DNA of 64,000 bases from Anaerolineales bacterium. GTDB lineage: Bacteria > Chloroflexota > Anaerolineae > Anaerolineales > UBA11579. The stretch covers positions 1,974,712 to 2,038,711 of the forward strand of contig CP075526.1 in NCBI GenBank assembly GCA_025808555.1. Reading direction: 5' to 3'. Positions 18,357 through 26,876 of the stretch are shown here, piece by piece. The notes beneath the pieces were generated by a model. It was not told where the DNA came from. It saw nothing but the letters and a program-made list of their open reading frames with translations, and searched no databases. Both the position numbers and the translations under genes were made by a program. Each line of letters begins with the position of its first letter. The stretch's first letter is position 1.

Positions 18357-19244
18357 GTGACCCGGAAATTCACTGGTATCCCCTCAAAAGACTTTGATTT
18401 CAAAGCTATTCAATACGAAAAGAAAGATGGCCGTGCCACGGTCACCTTCAACCGCCCGCAGGTGCTCAACGCGGTCAATCATCAGGTGCTGACCGAGCTC
18501 AATACGGCCTTCAAGGATGCCAGTTGGGACGACTCGGTGGCGGTGCTGGTGCTCACCGGGGCGGGGGAGCGTGCCTTTTGCACCGGCGCCGACCTGGACG
18601 AGCAGAAGCAGTTCCTGGAGCGCCCGCGTGACTATTGGAAATGGATGGGCGATTTTATTGAGGTGCATGAGCGGCTGCGCAACCTGGGCAAACCGGCCCT
18701 GGCGCGCCTGAACGGCATCGTGGTGGGCGGTGGCAACGAATTCAACATGAGCTGCGACCTGGCCGTGGCTGCCGATGACATATACATTCGCCATGTGGGC
18801 ACCAGCCACGGCAGCGTGCCGCTGGCAGGTGCCACGCAGTTTCTCCCCATCATCGTGGGCGAGCGGAGGGCGCGCGAGATCCTATTCCTGAATGAAGAGA
18901 TCCCGGCTGCCAAGGCGGCTGAGTGGGGCTTGGTGAATTGGGCTGTGCCGCGCGCCGAGCTGGACGCCAAGGTGGACGAGATCGTGGACAAGCTCAAGGC
19001 CAAGTTCCCCGAGAAGACCCGCTACACCAAGCAGCAGCTCAACTTCTGGCGAGACCTGAGCTGGCACACCACCATTGGTCACGGGCGTGACTGGCTAGCG
19101 GTGCACAACACCAGCCCGGAGACCTGGGAGGGTGTGCAGGCCTTCGAGCAGAAGCGCAAGCCGGACTACGACGAGATCCGCCGCCGTTGGGCGGAGGATG
19201 ATGCGCCGGAATGGCTGGGTGGGGAGAAACCAAAAAGCGAATAG
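18357..19244 (+). CDS. Enoyl-CoA hydratase/isomerase family protein
   Basis: Protein of 295 residues from GTG 18357, chosen because GGAG lies 6 nt upstream. A TTG at 18345 is the alternative. Crotonase features are FNRPQVLNAVNHQV, GAGERAFCTGADLDEQ and ARLNGIVVGGGNEFNMSCDLAVA. The usual catalytic loop reads HGSVPLAGATQFLP, lacking the common GGT motif, so a different reaction (hydrolase or ring-cleavage type) is possible. The family is broader than simple hydratases. It lies upstream of the aldehyde dehydrogenase and paa genes, consistent with aromatic acyl-CoA catabolism. Confidence 0.85.
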   Translation: MTRKFTGIPSKDFDFKAIQYEKKDGRATVTFNRPQVLNAVNHQVLTELNTAFKDASWDDSVAVLVLTGAGERAFCTGADLDEQKQFLERPRDYWKWMGDFIEVHERLRNLGKPALARLNGIVVGGGNEFNMSCDLAVAADDIYIRHVGTSHGSVPLAGATQFLPIIVGERRAREILFLNEEIPAAKAAEWGLVNWAVPRAELDAKVDEIVDKLKAKFPEKTRYTKQQLNFWRDLSWHTTIGHGRDWLAVHNTSPETWEGVQAFEQKRKPDYDEIRRRWAEDDAPEWLGGEKPKSE

Positions 19245-19250
19245 AAAATC

Positions 19251-19278
19251 AACAGACCAGCGAAGCTGGTCTGTTTGT
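19251..19278 (+). terminator. Rho-independent terminator
   Basis: AACAGACCAGC/GCTGGTCTGTT stem with a GAA loop, followed by TTGTTATC. It overlaps the start of the next promoter. Confidence 0.8.
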
Positions 19279-19309
19279 TATCGTCCCTCAAATGCACTAA
19301 AATTTGTCT

Positions 19310-20809
19310 ATGACCAACCTCCCTGACTACAACTTCCAGCCTGCTACCCTCAAATTCCTCAAAGATTCGCCCAAGAAGCTCTTCATCAACAATGAATGGG
19401 TCGCCCCGCAGTCTGGCGAGACCTTTGCCACGCGCAACCCGGCCAATGCCGCCGTGCTGGCCGAGGTGGCGCTGGCCAACGCCGCCGATGTGGACGCGGC
19501 GGTGGCCGCCGCCCAAGCCGCCTTCCCGGCCTGGGCCGGCATGATCGCCGGCGAGCGCGGCGCGCTGCTGTTCAAGCTGGCCGATTTGATCGACCAGCAT
19601 GCCGATGTGTTGGCTGAACTGGAAACGCTGGACAATGGCAAACCCATCCGCGTCGCCCGCCGCGGCGACCTGCCGTATGTCACCAAGCACCTGCGCTACC
19701 AGGCGGGCTGGGCCGACAAGATCGAAGGCAGCACCGTCCCGGTCACCTTCGCAGACCAATTCGTATATACCCGCCGCGAGCCGCTGGGCGTCGTTGGCGC
19801 CATCATCCCGTGGAACTTTCCGCTGCTCATGGCCATTTGGAAGCTCGGCCCGGCGCTGGCGGCCGGCAACACGCTGATCCTCAAGCCCGCCGAGCAGACC
19901 CCGCTGACCGCCCTCTACCTGGCCGAGCTTGTGCGCGAAGCGGGCTTCCCGCCGGGCGTAGTGAACGTGCTCACCGGCCCGGGTCTGCCCACTGGCGCCG
20001 CCATGGCGGAGCACGCCCACATCGCCAAGCTGGCCTTCACTGGCTCCACTTCGGTAGGGGCGCGCATCATGGAAGCCGCTGCCAAGAGCAACCTCAAGCG
20101 CGTTAGCCTGGAACTGGGCGGCAAGTCTCCCAACGTGATCTTTGCGGATGCCGACATGAACGCTGCCATCCGCGGCGCCCAGTGGGCTGTGTTCAGCACC
20201 GCCGGGCAAGAGTGTGTGGCCGGCACACGCCTATTTGTCCAGCGCCCGGTATATGAACAGGTGCTGGAGGGGCTGACCGCCAACGTCGGCAAGATGGTGG
20301 TGGATCACGGCTTCGCCGAGAAAGTGCATGTCGGCCCACTCATCAGCGCCGAGCAGCTGGAGCGCGTGTCTGGCTACATAGAAGAAGGCAAGCAAGCCGG
20401 CGCAGAAATTCTCGCCGGTGGCGAACGCTTGGGTGATGGCCTGAAGGATGGTTATTTCCTGAAACCGACTGTGTTCAGCTACTCAGATGACTCGCTGCGC
20501 CTGGTGCAAGAAGAGATCTTCGGCCCGGTGGCCGCTGTGACTGCATTTGACGATGAGGATGAACTGATCGCCCGCTCGAATGCCACCCAGTTCGGTCTGG
20601 CAGCTGGTGTGTGGACACGCGACATTGGCAAAGCCCACCGCTATGCGCACGCCGTGCAGGCTGGCACCGTGTGGATCAATGGCTACGGCATGATCGACCC
20701 GGCCGCGCCCTTCGGCGGCTACAAGATGTCTGGCTTCGGCCGCGAGATGGGTAAGGAAGCCATTGACCTGTACACGCAGGTTAAGACCGTGTGGGTCAAT
20801 ACCCAGTAA
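19310..20809 (+). CDS. Aldehyde dehydrogenase (NAD-dependent, phenylacetaldehyde/betaine type)
   Basis: Protein of 499 residues from ATG 19310. TAAAAT (19298-19303) is 6 nt upstream and TTGTTA 17 nt before that, so the transcript appears leaderless and the TTG at 19304 is unlikely. ALDH features are IIPWNFPLLMAIWKLGPALAAGN, FTGSTSVG, the general-base Glu in LELGGKSPNVIF and the nucleophile Cys in FSTAGQECVAG. It oxidises an aldehyde to the acid. Its position just ahead of paaA suggests phenylacetaldehyde to phenylacetate, but substrate specificity is inference. Confidence 0.92.
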   Translation: MTNLPDYNFQPATLKFLKDSPKKLFINNEWVAPQSGETFATRNPANAAVLAEVALANAADVDAAVAAAQAAFPAWAGMIAGERGALLFKLADLIDQHADVLAELETLDNGKPIRVARRGDLPYVTKHLRYQAGWADKIEGSTVPVTFADQFVYTRREPLGVVGAIIPWNFPLLMAIWKLGPALAAGNTLILKPAEQTPLTALYLAELVREAGFPPGVVNVLTGPGLPTGAAMAEHAHIAKLAFTGSTSVGARIMEAAAKSNLKRVSLELGGKSPNVIFADADMNAAIRGAQWAVFSTAGQECVAGTRLFVQRPVYEQVLEGLTANVGKMVVDHGFAEKVHVGPLISAEQLERVSGYIEEGKQAGAEILAGGERLGDGLKDGYFLKPTVFSYSDDSLRLVQEEIFGPVAAVTAFDDEDELIARSNATQFGLAAGVWTRDIGKAHRYAHAVQAGTVWINGYGMIDPAAPFGGYKMSGFGREMGKEAIDLYTQVKTVWVNTQ

Positions 20810-20840
20810 GCGAGCAGATACAATCGTTGTGTGAGGTGAG

Positions 20841-21809
20841 ATGTACGGTGCAGATGTAGAGCAAATTGCCATCCAACTCAACGAAGATCCGCAGAAGTTG
20901 GCGGATTTTGAAGCGCGCATTGCCCGCGGCGAGAAGATCGAACCGGGCGATTGGATGCCGGCCGAATATCGTCGCCAGCTCATCCGCATGATCAGCCAGC
21001 ATGCCCACAGCGAAGTGGTGGGCATGCTGCCCGAAGGCGCGTGGATCACCAAGGCGCCCTCGCTGCGCCGCAAACTGATCCTGCTGGCCAAGGTGCAAGA
21101 TGAGGCCGGCCACGGCCAGTACCTGTACCACGCCGCCGAGACCCTGGGTGCGACGCGCGAGGAAATGCTCGACGCGCTGCTGGATGGCAAGGCTAAATAT
21201 TCCAGCATCTTCAACTATCACACCACCACCTGGGCCGACAACGGCGCCATCGGATGGCTGGTGGATGGCGCCGCCATCCTCAACCAGACCATGCTGGCGC
21301 GCTGCTCCTACGGCCCGTACTCGCGCGCCATGGTGCGGATTTGTATGGAAGAGAACTTCCATCGCAAGCAGGGCCAGGAAATGATCATCCTGTATTCGCA
21401 GGGCACGCCGGCCCAGCGCGCCATGGTGCAGGACGCCATCACGCGCTGGTGGTGGCCCACGCTAATGATGTTTGGCCCGCATGATGCCGATAGCCCCAAC
21501 AGCGGCGTCCTCATTCGCTGGGGCATCAAGACCCGCACCAACGACGAGCTGCGCCAGGAATTCATCAATCAACTCGTGCCTGACCTGCAGGCCTGTGGCA
21601 TCGTTCTCCCTGACCCTGACCTGCACTACGACGAGGCGAGCAAGAATTGGCGCACCGGACCGATCGACTGGGACGAGTTCTGGGCGGTGCTCAAGGGCAA
21701 CGGTCCGGCCAACGCCGAACGCATGGCAGCCCGCCGCCAGGCGCACGCCGACGGCCAGTGGGTGCGCGAGGCGGCCGCGGCCTATGCCGCCAAGAGCCAA
21801 ATTCAATGA
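20841..21809 (+). CDS. paaA: Phenylacetyl-CoA epoxidase catalytic subunit A
   Basis: Protein of 322 residues. PaaA is the di-iron catalytic subunit of the ring 1,2-phenylacetyl-CoA epoxidase. Expected stretches are present: [40 protein letters not shown] (ExxH), [23 protein letters not shown] (second ExxH-type pair) and [19 protein letters not shown] (20819-20824) and the SD GAGGTGAG precede the ATG. It is first in the order paaA-paaB-paaC-paaD. Confidence 0.96.
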   Translation: MYGADVEQIAIQLNEDPQKLADFEARIARGEKIEPGDWMPAEYRRQLIRMISQHAHSEVVGMLPEGAWITKAPSLRRKLILLAKVQDEAGHGQYLYHAAETLGATREEMLDALLDGKAKYSSIFNYHTTTWADNGAIGWLVDGAAILNQTMLARCSYGPYSRAMVRICMEENFHRKQGQEMIILYSQGTPAQRAMVQDAITRWWWPTLMMFGPHDADSPNSGVLIRWGIKTRTNDELRQEFINQLVPDLQACGIVLPDPDLHYDEASKNWRTGPIDWDEFWAVLKGNGPANAERMAARRQAHADGQWVREAAAAYAAKSQIQ

Positions 21810-21887
21810 TGAATGCAGAAGTGAGAATACTGAAATGCTGCTCACTTTTTAATTCATACTTTTGCATTCTCACTTGACTTTGATCTT
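21810..21887. repeat. AT-rich inverted repeats between paaA and paaB
   Basis: The only large gap in the paa operon. AAGTGAGAAT (21819-21828) is repeated inverted as ATTCTCACTT (21866-21875). A further CTCACTT at 21841-21847 offers an alternative partner. It is AT-richer than its surroundings and resembles a small inserted hairpin element. A processing site is another possibility. Confidence 0.55.
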
Positions 21888-22418
21888 ATGACCGACACCC
21901 AATGGCCCCGCTATATGGTCTTCCAGCAGGAAGGCCCTGACCAGCCGGTTGTGCACAACGGCACTGTGCACGCGCCGGATGCTGAGCTGGCTATGCTCAA
22001 CGCCCGTGATGTCTTCGTGCGCCGGCCTGAAGCGGTAGCGCTGTGGGTCGTGCCGGCCGACGCCATCTTCACGCAGACGCAAGAAGAACTGGCTAAGAAC
22101 GAGCTGGCCGGCGAAGCCAGCGGGTACAGGGTGGAGTATTATGTCTTTGGCAAGTTTGCTCAACAAGCCCAGTGCCGCCAGATAGGGCAGGTGGCAGCCA
22201 GCTCTCCGCAGACCGCCGTGCAGGCCGCCATTGCCGCCTTCCCAGATCAGCAGCCCCTGTGGTGGTGGGTGCTCCCCATCAGCGCGGTGCGCAAGAGCGA
22301 GAGCACTCAGGCTGAGTCTATGTTTTTGGCTGCTCGCTACAAGACTTTTAAAGATCAGGCTGAATACCCTGTAGTGTCCATGATGCGCCAATTGCGTGAT
22401 AAAGGGAAACTGGGCTGA
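21888..22418 (+). CDS. paaB: Phenylacetyl-CoA epoxidase subunit B, apparently two PaaB domains in tandem
   Basis: Protein of 176 residues, whereas PaaB is usually about 95. The first half (RYMVFQQEGPDQP, then AMLNARDVFVRRPEAVALWVVPADAI) is canonical PaaB. The second half repeats the same pattern: YYVFGKFAQQAQCRQIGQV, then AVQAAIAAFPDQQPLWWWVLPISAV. The gene therefore seems to encode a covalent PaaB-PaaB dimer. PaaB bridges PaaA/PaaC heterodimers in the known complex. It ends in TGATG overlapping the paaC start, so the two are translationally coupled. Confidence 0.88.
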   Translation: MTDTQWPRYMVFQQEGPDQPVVHNGTVHAPDAELAMLNARDVFVRRPEAVALWVVPADAIFTQTQEELAKNELAGEASGYRVEYYVFGKFAQQAQCRQIGQVAASSPQTAVQAAIAAFPDQQPLWWWVLPISAVRKSESTQAESMFLAARYKTFKDQAEYPVVSMMRQLRDKGKLG

Positions 22419-23182
22419 TGCAACGAGCTCACCAGTATGCTCTCAGCGGATACCTTATCGCGATGGCTGACGATGAGCTCATCCTTGGCCACCGAGATTC
22501 GGAGTGGACGGGGCACGCGCCCATCCTCGAAGAGGACATCGCCTTCGCCAACCTCGCCCTCGATGAGATTGGCCACGCCAAGCTCTGGTATGAGTTGGCA
22601 GCTGACCTGCTGGGTGAAGACCAAACCATTTATCCTGACCGGCTCGTGTATTTCCGAGACGCGACCCAATTCCGCAATCTGCAGATGGTCGAGCTGCCCA
22701 AAGGCGATTGGGCACTTAGCACCTTGCGCCAATACTTGTTTGACAGCTTGGAAGCCCTTCGACTGGAAGTGTTGAAGCACAGCCGCTATACCCCATTGGC
22801 AGAGATCGCGGCGCGCATCCGCACTGAGGAGCTCTACCACCTGCGCCATTCGCGGGCCTGGGTGCTGCGTCTGGGCCTGGGCACAGAAGAGAGCCACAGC
22901 CGTATGCAGGCCGCCCTCGACGCGCTGTGGCCTTATGCGCAGCAGCTCGCCGAGCGACTGCCTGGCGAACGCGATCTACATGCGGCCGGCATTGTGCCCA
23001 GCAGCGCAGCCTTGTTTGACCGCTGGCACATTGACGCTGTCGAGTTCCTCACAAAGGCTGGTTTGCAGGTCAATTTTCAACAATTTTTGGCTCCGTCACG
23101 TCGCGAGCATACTGAGCACTTGCCCGCGCTATTGGCTGACCTGCAATCGGTTGCTCGCCTCGACCCTGAGGCGACGTGGTGA
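22418..23182 (+). CDS. paaC: Phenylacetyl-CoA epoxidase structural subunit C
   Basis: Protein of 254 residues in the ferritin-like fold of PaaC, the non-catalytic partner of PaaA. Markers are YLIAMADDELILGHRDSEWTG, APILEEDIAFANLALDEIGHAKLWYE and RIRTEELYHLRHSRAWVLRLG. It overlaps the paaB stop by one base and the paaD start by one base, as expected for a tightly coupled operon. Confidence 0.95.
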   Translation: MQRAHQYALSGYLIAMADDELILGHRDSEWTGHAPILEEDIAFANLALDEIGHAKLWYELAADLLGEDQTIYPDRLVYFRDATQFRNLQMVELPKGDWALSTLRQYLFDSLEALRLEVLKHSRYTPLAEIAARIRTEELYHLRHSRAWVLRLGLGTEESHSRMQAALDALWPYAQQLAERLPGERDLHAAGIVPSSAALFDRWHIDAVEFLTKAGLQVNFQQFLAPSRREHTEHLPALLADLQSVARLDPEATW

Positions 23183-23679
23183 TGATGCAGGTTTCCGTGC
23201 GCACCTCTGAAGACGAAATCTGGGCCGCACTGGCTGAGCTGCCCGACCCGGAAATGCCGGTCGTGAATCTGGTCGAGCTAGGCATTGTGCGCGCCGCCGC
23301 CTGGCATGGCGAGACGCTGGCCGTCACCATCACGCCCACCTTCGCCGCCTGCCCAGCCTACGAGGTCATCGGCAGCAGCATCCGCCAGCGGTTGCAGGCC
23401 GCCGGGGTAGCGCAGGTCGAAGTGCGCGTGCAGCACAGCCCGGCCTGGACCACCGAGTGGATGACCGCCGCGGCCCGCAGCAAGTTGCAGGCCGCTGGCC
23501 TGGCCCCGCCGCCGCGCCACGAGGGCAACCTGATCCAAGTGCTCATGGAGCCGGTGGCCTGCCCGCGTTGCGGCTCACACAACACCACTTTGCAGAACAA
23601 CTTTGGCACCACGCCTTGCCGCATGATCTACACCTGCGTGGATTGCAAGGAGCCGTTTGAGATGTTCAAGCCCCTGTAA
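23182..23679 (+). CDS. paaD: Phenylacetyl-CoA epoxidase maturation protein D
   Basis: Protein of 165 residues from the ATG overlapping the paaC stop (ATGA arrangement). An upstream GTG at 23176 is less likely. It has an N-terminal MIP18/DUF59 domain (ELPDPEMPVVNLVELGIV, then ITPTFAACPAYEVI). A C-terminal cysteine ribbon (CPRCGSHNTT, then FGTTPCRMIYTCVDCKEPFEMFKP) is characteristic of PaaD, thought to assist iron or Fe-S assembly. PaaE, the reductase usually encoded next, is absent here. Confidence 0.94.
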   Translation: MMQVSVRTSEDEIWAALAELPDPEMPVVNLVELGIVRAAAWHGETLAVTITPTFAACPAYEVIGSSIRQRLQAAGVAQVEVRVQHSPAWTTEWMTAAARSKLQAAGLAPPPRHEGNLIQVLMEPVACPRCGSHNTTLQNNFGTTPCRMIYTCVDCKEPFEMFKPL

Positions 23680-23705
23680 AGCCATTCTTTCATCCTAGGA
23701 GTCTT

Positions 23706-24002
23706 ATGTCCAAACTCATCGCCCTCTACAAACAACCCGAAGACCCTGCCGCATTCGACAAAGCCTATTTTGAAACTCACCTGCCGCTGATCGACAAAGT
23801 GCCCGGCTTGCAAAGCAAGCAGATCACACGCTTCACGCGCACGTTGGTGGGTGACGGCTACTACCTGATGGTCGAGATGCACTTTGCCGATGTGGATGCG
23901 CTCAAGGCCGCCATGAAGAGCCCTGAGATGGCCGCCGCCGGCGAGAACCTCGACTCATTCGCCAAGGGCCTCTACAGCTTGGCTTTTGCCGAAGCTGCCT
24001 AG
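23706..24002 (+). CDS. EthD family protein
   Basis: Protein of 98 residues with the EthD dimeric ferredoxin-like (alpha/beta barrel) pattern: LIALYKQPEDPAAFDKAYFETHLPL, then ITRFTRTLVGDGYYLMVEMHF, then MKSPEMAAAGENL. Family members accompany oxygenase pathways, and their chemistry is often unknown. An SD (CTAGGAG) lies 6 nt before the ATG. It follows paaD by 26 nt, so it probably belongs to the same transcript. Confidence 0.87.
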   Translation: MSKLIALYKQPEDPAAFDKAYFETHLPLIDKVPGLQSKQITRFTRTLVGDGYYLMVEMHFADVDALKAAMKSPEMAAAGENLDSFAKGLYSLAFAEAA

Positions 24003-24005
24003 CTC

Positions 24006-24410
24006 ATGCCACACGAGAGCATCCACCCGCCCGAGCTGTTCGATGCACGCCGCTCTGGCTTTGCCCAGGTCGTGGTGGCCGAAGGCAGGCGCACCGTCTA
24101 TCTCTCCGGCCAGGTGGCTTGGGGGCCGGAGCGCACCATCGTCGGTGTGGGCGATTTCCCCGCCCAGGTAGACGAAGCCTTCAAGAATGTGGCACGTGCC
24201 ATGCAGACGGCAGGCGGCACGCTGGCCGATGTGGTCTCGTTGCGGATCTATGTCATGCAGTCTCATATGACCCAGAACGCCGCCGTGCGTGATGCGCTGC
24301 TCAAATACTTCCCCGGCGAGCACTCACCCGCTAGCACCTGGATCGGTGTGGCGGGTCTGGCGCACCCCGACTTTCTCGTTGAGATAGAAGCGATAGCGGT
24401 CTTGGATTAG
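24006..24410 (+). CDS. RidA family protein
   Basis: Protein of 134 residues in the YjgF/YER057c/UK114 fold. It opens with GFAQVVVAEGRRTVYLSGQVAW, then has ARAMQTAGGTLADVVSLRIYVMQ. It ends with STWIGVAGLAHPDFLVEIEAIAVL. The Arg in VSLRIYV corresponds to the imine/enamine-binding Arg of RidA deaminases. It starts 3 nt after the EthD stop and appears to be the last gene of the paa operon. A housekeeping detoxifying role is likely, but substrates are unknown. Confidence 0.9.
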   Translation: MPHESIHPPELFDARRSGFAQVVVAEGRRTVYLSGQVAWGPERTIVGVGDFPAQVDEAFKNVARAMQTAGGTLADVVSLRIYVMQSHMTQNAAVRDALLKYFPGEHSPASTWIGVAGLAHPDFLVEIEAIAVLD

Positions 24411-24464
24411 CCGTTATTTTTTTTGATACCAGATTAATCGGTTAATCGTGGATAGAATCTGCGT

Positions 24465-25301
24465 ATGCGCTCCATAGCAAAGCATCGCGAATATCTGCGC
24501 CAACAGGCCGCCCAGCTGCCCAATCCGGCCGCCGGCTTCTTCGGCCCCGGCAGTATGGCCTGGCAGCTCAACCGCGAGGCGCTACTGGGCCTGGTGGTCT
24601 TGCGCGCCCTGTTCCTGCAGGTAGCGCGCCCCAAGGTGGCTAAGGGTGTCGCCGAGCACAGTGACTTCCGCCGCCGCCCGTTTGCCCGCGCTCTTGCCAC
24701 CCTGCGTGCCCAGCAAACCATCGTCTTTGGTACGGCCGAGCAGGCCAGCGAGGCACTGCTGCGCATCTACGCCCGCCACACCGCCGTGCGCGGCACAGGC
24801 TATGAGGCCAACGATCCCTCGCTATTGTTCTGGGTATACGCCACCCTGATCGATTCCATGTTCTTCGCCTATCGCACCTTCCTGCCAGATCTCACGCCGC
24901 GCCAATGGGCCGCTTTCTACGAAGAAGGCAAGCTCTTCGGTCGTCTGATCGGCATCCCAAGCGAGCAGGTGCCGCTCACCAAAGCTGATTTTGACGCCTG
25001 GATGGCCACTGCTCTGCAAGATGGTGGTGAAATTCAGGTGTCTTTGGACGGCTATGCGATCGGGCAGTCGCTGCTGCGCATGCCGGTGGCCCTGTTCAAG
25101 CCGCTCACTGCCTTTGTCGCCGCCGGCACGCTGCCGCCGCGGTTGCGCGCCGAGTTTGGGCTGGGGTGGGGCGCCGGCCGCCAGCGTGTCTTCAATCTGT
25201 TGGCAGGCGGGCTGCGCCGCCTGCTTCCCTATACCCCAGACGTCTTGCATGTGGCCCCGGCCTATTGGCTCGCGCTGCGCCGTGCCAATCAGGCACAGTG
25301 A
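24465..25301 (+). CDS. Oxygenase MpaB family protein (DUF2236)
   Basis: Protein of 278 residues. FFGPGSMAWQLNREALLGLVVLRALFLQVARPKVAKGVAEHSDF and later GTGYEANDPSLLFWVYATLIDSMF are characteristic of the DUF2236/MpaB family, heme-type proteins with latex-clearing protein relatives. The His of the V-A-E-H segment and that of R-H-T-A-V-R are candidate heme ligands. TAGAAT (24453-24458) lies 6 nt before the ATG with no SD, indicating a leaderless transcript separate from paa. The true reaction is unknown. Confidence 0.86.
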   Translation: MRSIAKHREYLRQQAAQLPNPAAGFFGPGSMAWQLNREALLGLVVLRALFLQVARPKVAKGVAEHSDFRRRPFARALATLRAQQTIVFGTAEQASEALLRIYARHTAVRGTGYEANDPSLLFWVYATLIDSMFFAYRTFLPDLTPRQWAAFYEEGKLFGRLIGIPSEQVPLTKADFDAWMATALQDGGEIQVSLDGYAIGQSLLRMPVALFKPLTAFVAAGTLPPRLRAEFGLGWGAGRQRVFNLLAGGLRRLLPYTPDVLHVAPAYWLALRRANQAQ

Positions 25302-25335
25302 CCAATTGGCTAGCGTCGTCTAATGGTGGCGCAGC

Positions 25336-25341
25336 TATAAT
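25336..25341 (+). promoter_or_regulatory. -10 box of the slipin promoter
   Basis: TATAAT lies 38 nt before the ATG at 25380. A CCGGAGGA SD follows in the leader, so this gene is not leaderless. Confidence 0.55.
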
Positions 25342-25379
25342 TACCCCAATAACGCACTTTTTCCGGAGGAACTGTGGAT

Positions 25380-26156
25380 ATGCTCGAATTCCTTTTTAGC
25401 TCGGGTGCCTGCGTGCTGGGCATCGTGCTGCTGTTTGCTTTCTACATCATCACACGTGGCATCCGCCTCATCTACCAATATGAGCGTGGCGTTGTTTTCA
25501 CCCTCGGTAAGTACGGCGGTGTGCGTGAGCCCGGTCTCACCCTGATCCTGCCCATCATCCAGGGTCTGCGCAAAGTGGACATGCGCATCAAGACGGCTGA
25601 TATCCCCCGCCAGGAAGTGATGACCAAAGACAACATTCCCATGCTGGTCAATGCGGTGGTGTATTTCAAGGTCGTGGATCCCGAAGCGGTCATCATCAAG
25701 ATCGAAGATCACGTCTTCGCCGTGCGCCAGTACACTCAGGCCGCCCTGCGTGATGTCATCGGTAACAGTGAAATGGACGCGGTGCTGACTGAGCGCGAGC
25801 AGATCGCAGACTCCATCAAGACCATCGTGGATACAGAAACGAGTGGTTGGGGTGTGGATGTGGAATCCATCAAGATCCAGGAAGTGGAACTACCCGCCGA
25901 GATGAAACGCGCCATGGCCAAGCAGGCTGAAGCCGAGCGTGAACGCCGCGCCATGATCATCGCTTCGCAAGGTGAGCTGACCGCCTCTGAGAACCTGAGC
26001 AAGGCCGCCGAAGTGCTGGCACAAAGCCCGGGCGCATTGCATCTGCGCACGCTGCAGACCATCCGTGATATTGCCTCAGACCCGTCTGAGAAGATCGTGT
26101 TGTTCATGCCCTCAGACCTGGGCGAGGTGGCCAGCAAGCTGGCCAGCAAGAAGTAA
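25380..26156 (+). CDS. Slipin (stomatin-like SPFH/band 7) protein
   Basis: Protein of 258 residues from ATG 25380, 9 nt from GGAGGA. A GTG two codons earlier is the alternative. One N-terminal TM helix (about 3-24) is followed by the SPFH domain: IYQYERGVVFTLGKYGGVREPGLTLILPII, then DNIPMLVNAVVYFKVVDPEAVI. The GVDVESIKIQEVELPAEMKRAMAKQAEAERERRA segment marks the stomatin/slipin branch. It forms membrane microdomain scaffolds. Slipins are often next to nfeD, which is absent here. It is followed directly by the HPS-like gene. Confidence 0.93.
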   Translation: MLEFLFSSGACVLGIVLLFAFYIITRGIRLIYQYERGVVFTLGKYGGVREPGLTLILPIIQGLRKVDMRIKTADIPRQEVMTKDNIPMLVNAVVYFKVVDPEAVIIKIEDHVFAVRQYTQAALRDVIGNSEMDAVLTEREQIADSIKTIVDTETSGWGVDVESIKIQEVELPAEMKRAMAKQAEAERERRAMIIASQGELTASENLSKAAEVLAQSPGALHLRTLQTIRDIASDPSEKIVLFMPSDLGEVASKLASKK

Positions 26157-26159
26157 GCC

Positions 26160-26837
26160 TTGGCTCAGCGTAAGCTGGATCACCGCCAGCGCTATCTGCA
26201 GATCGCCTTCAACTATGATCTGGCGATGGCCTACAGCGTGATACCGCGCCTGCCCCGCAGCGAGCGCATCCTCATCGAGGCCGGCACGCCTTTCATCAAG
26301 CGTGAGGGCATGCGCGGCGTGCGTTCCATCCGCTCCATCTGGCCGGGCCACCTGGTGGCCGATATCAAGACCAGCGACGGCGCCGCCGCCGAGGTGGATA
26401 TGGTGCGCGACGCCGGCGCCGACGCCATCACCGTCTTGGGCAACGCGCCCACTGAGACGCTGGACCTGTTCGCCAAACAGTGTGACGAGCGCGGCCTGAT
26501 CTCCATGGTGGACTTGCTGGGCGTTGATGACCCGCTGGTAGTGCTGCGCCCGCTGCACCATGTGCCGGATGTGGTGGTGCTTCACAAGGGCCGTGACGAA
26601 GAGAAGACGCGCGGCAAAGTGATCGAGTATCGCCACGTGACCCGCATCCGCAGCAAGTACGATGTCAGTATTGCCGCCGCCGGCGGCGTGGATCTGGACC
26701 AGGCACGCAGCGCCATCTTCAATGGCGCCAACATTGTCGTGGTCAACCTGGTGAATCCAGGCGACCCCTGGCAAGGCATCTCCACCAGCGAGGATATTGG
26801 CGCCATGGCGCGTAAATTCCTCGAAACTATCGAATAG
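26160..26837 (+). CDS. 3-hexulose-6-phosphate synthase-like (OMPDC superfamily) protein
   Basis: Protein of 225 residues if started at TTG 26160, 3 nt after the slipin stop. No ATG fits, since the conserved LQIAFNYDLA strand begins before the first internal ATG. The superfamily catalytic signature D-x-K-x-x-D appears in VADIKTSDGAAAEVDMVRDAGAD. IAAAGGVDLDQARSAIFNGANIVVV is the phosphate-binding end of the barrel. HPS condenses formaldehyde with ribulose 5-phosphate, but relatives decarboxylate keto-gulonate phosphate. The partner isomerase (hxlB) is not nearby, so the reaction is uncertain. Confidence 0.85.
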   Translation: MAQRKLDHRQRYLQIAFNYDLAMAYSVIPRLPRSERILIEAGTPFIKREGMRGVRSIRSIWPGHLVADIKTSDGAAAEVDMVRDAGADAITVLGNAPTETLDLFAKQCDERGLISMVDLLGVDDPLVVLRPLHHVPDVVVLHKGRDEEKTRGKVIEYRHVTRIRSKYDVSIAAAGGVDLDQARSAIFNGANIVVVNLVNPGDPWQGISTSEDIGAMARKFLETIE

Positions 26838-26839
26838 CG

Positions 26840-26870
26840 AAAAAGAGCCTCCGCACGGAGGCTCTTTTTG
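26840..26870 (+). terminator. Rho-independent terminator
   Basis: AAAAGAGCCTCCG/CGGAGGCTCTTTT stem with a CA loop, followed by TG and a T-rich tail. Confidence 0.92.
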
Positions 26871-26876
26871 TTACCA

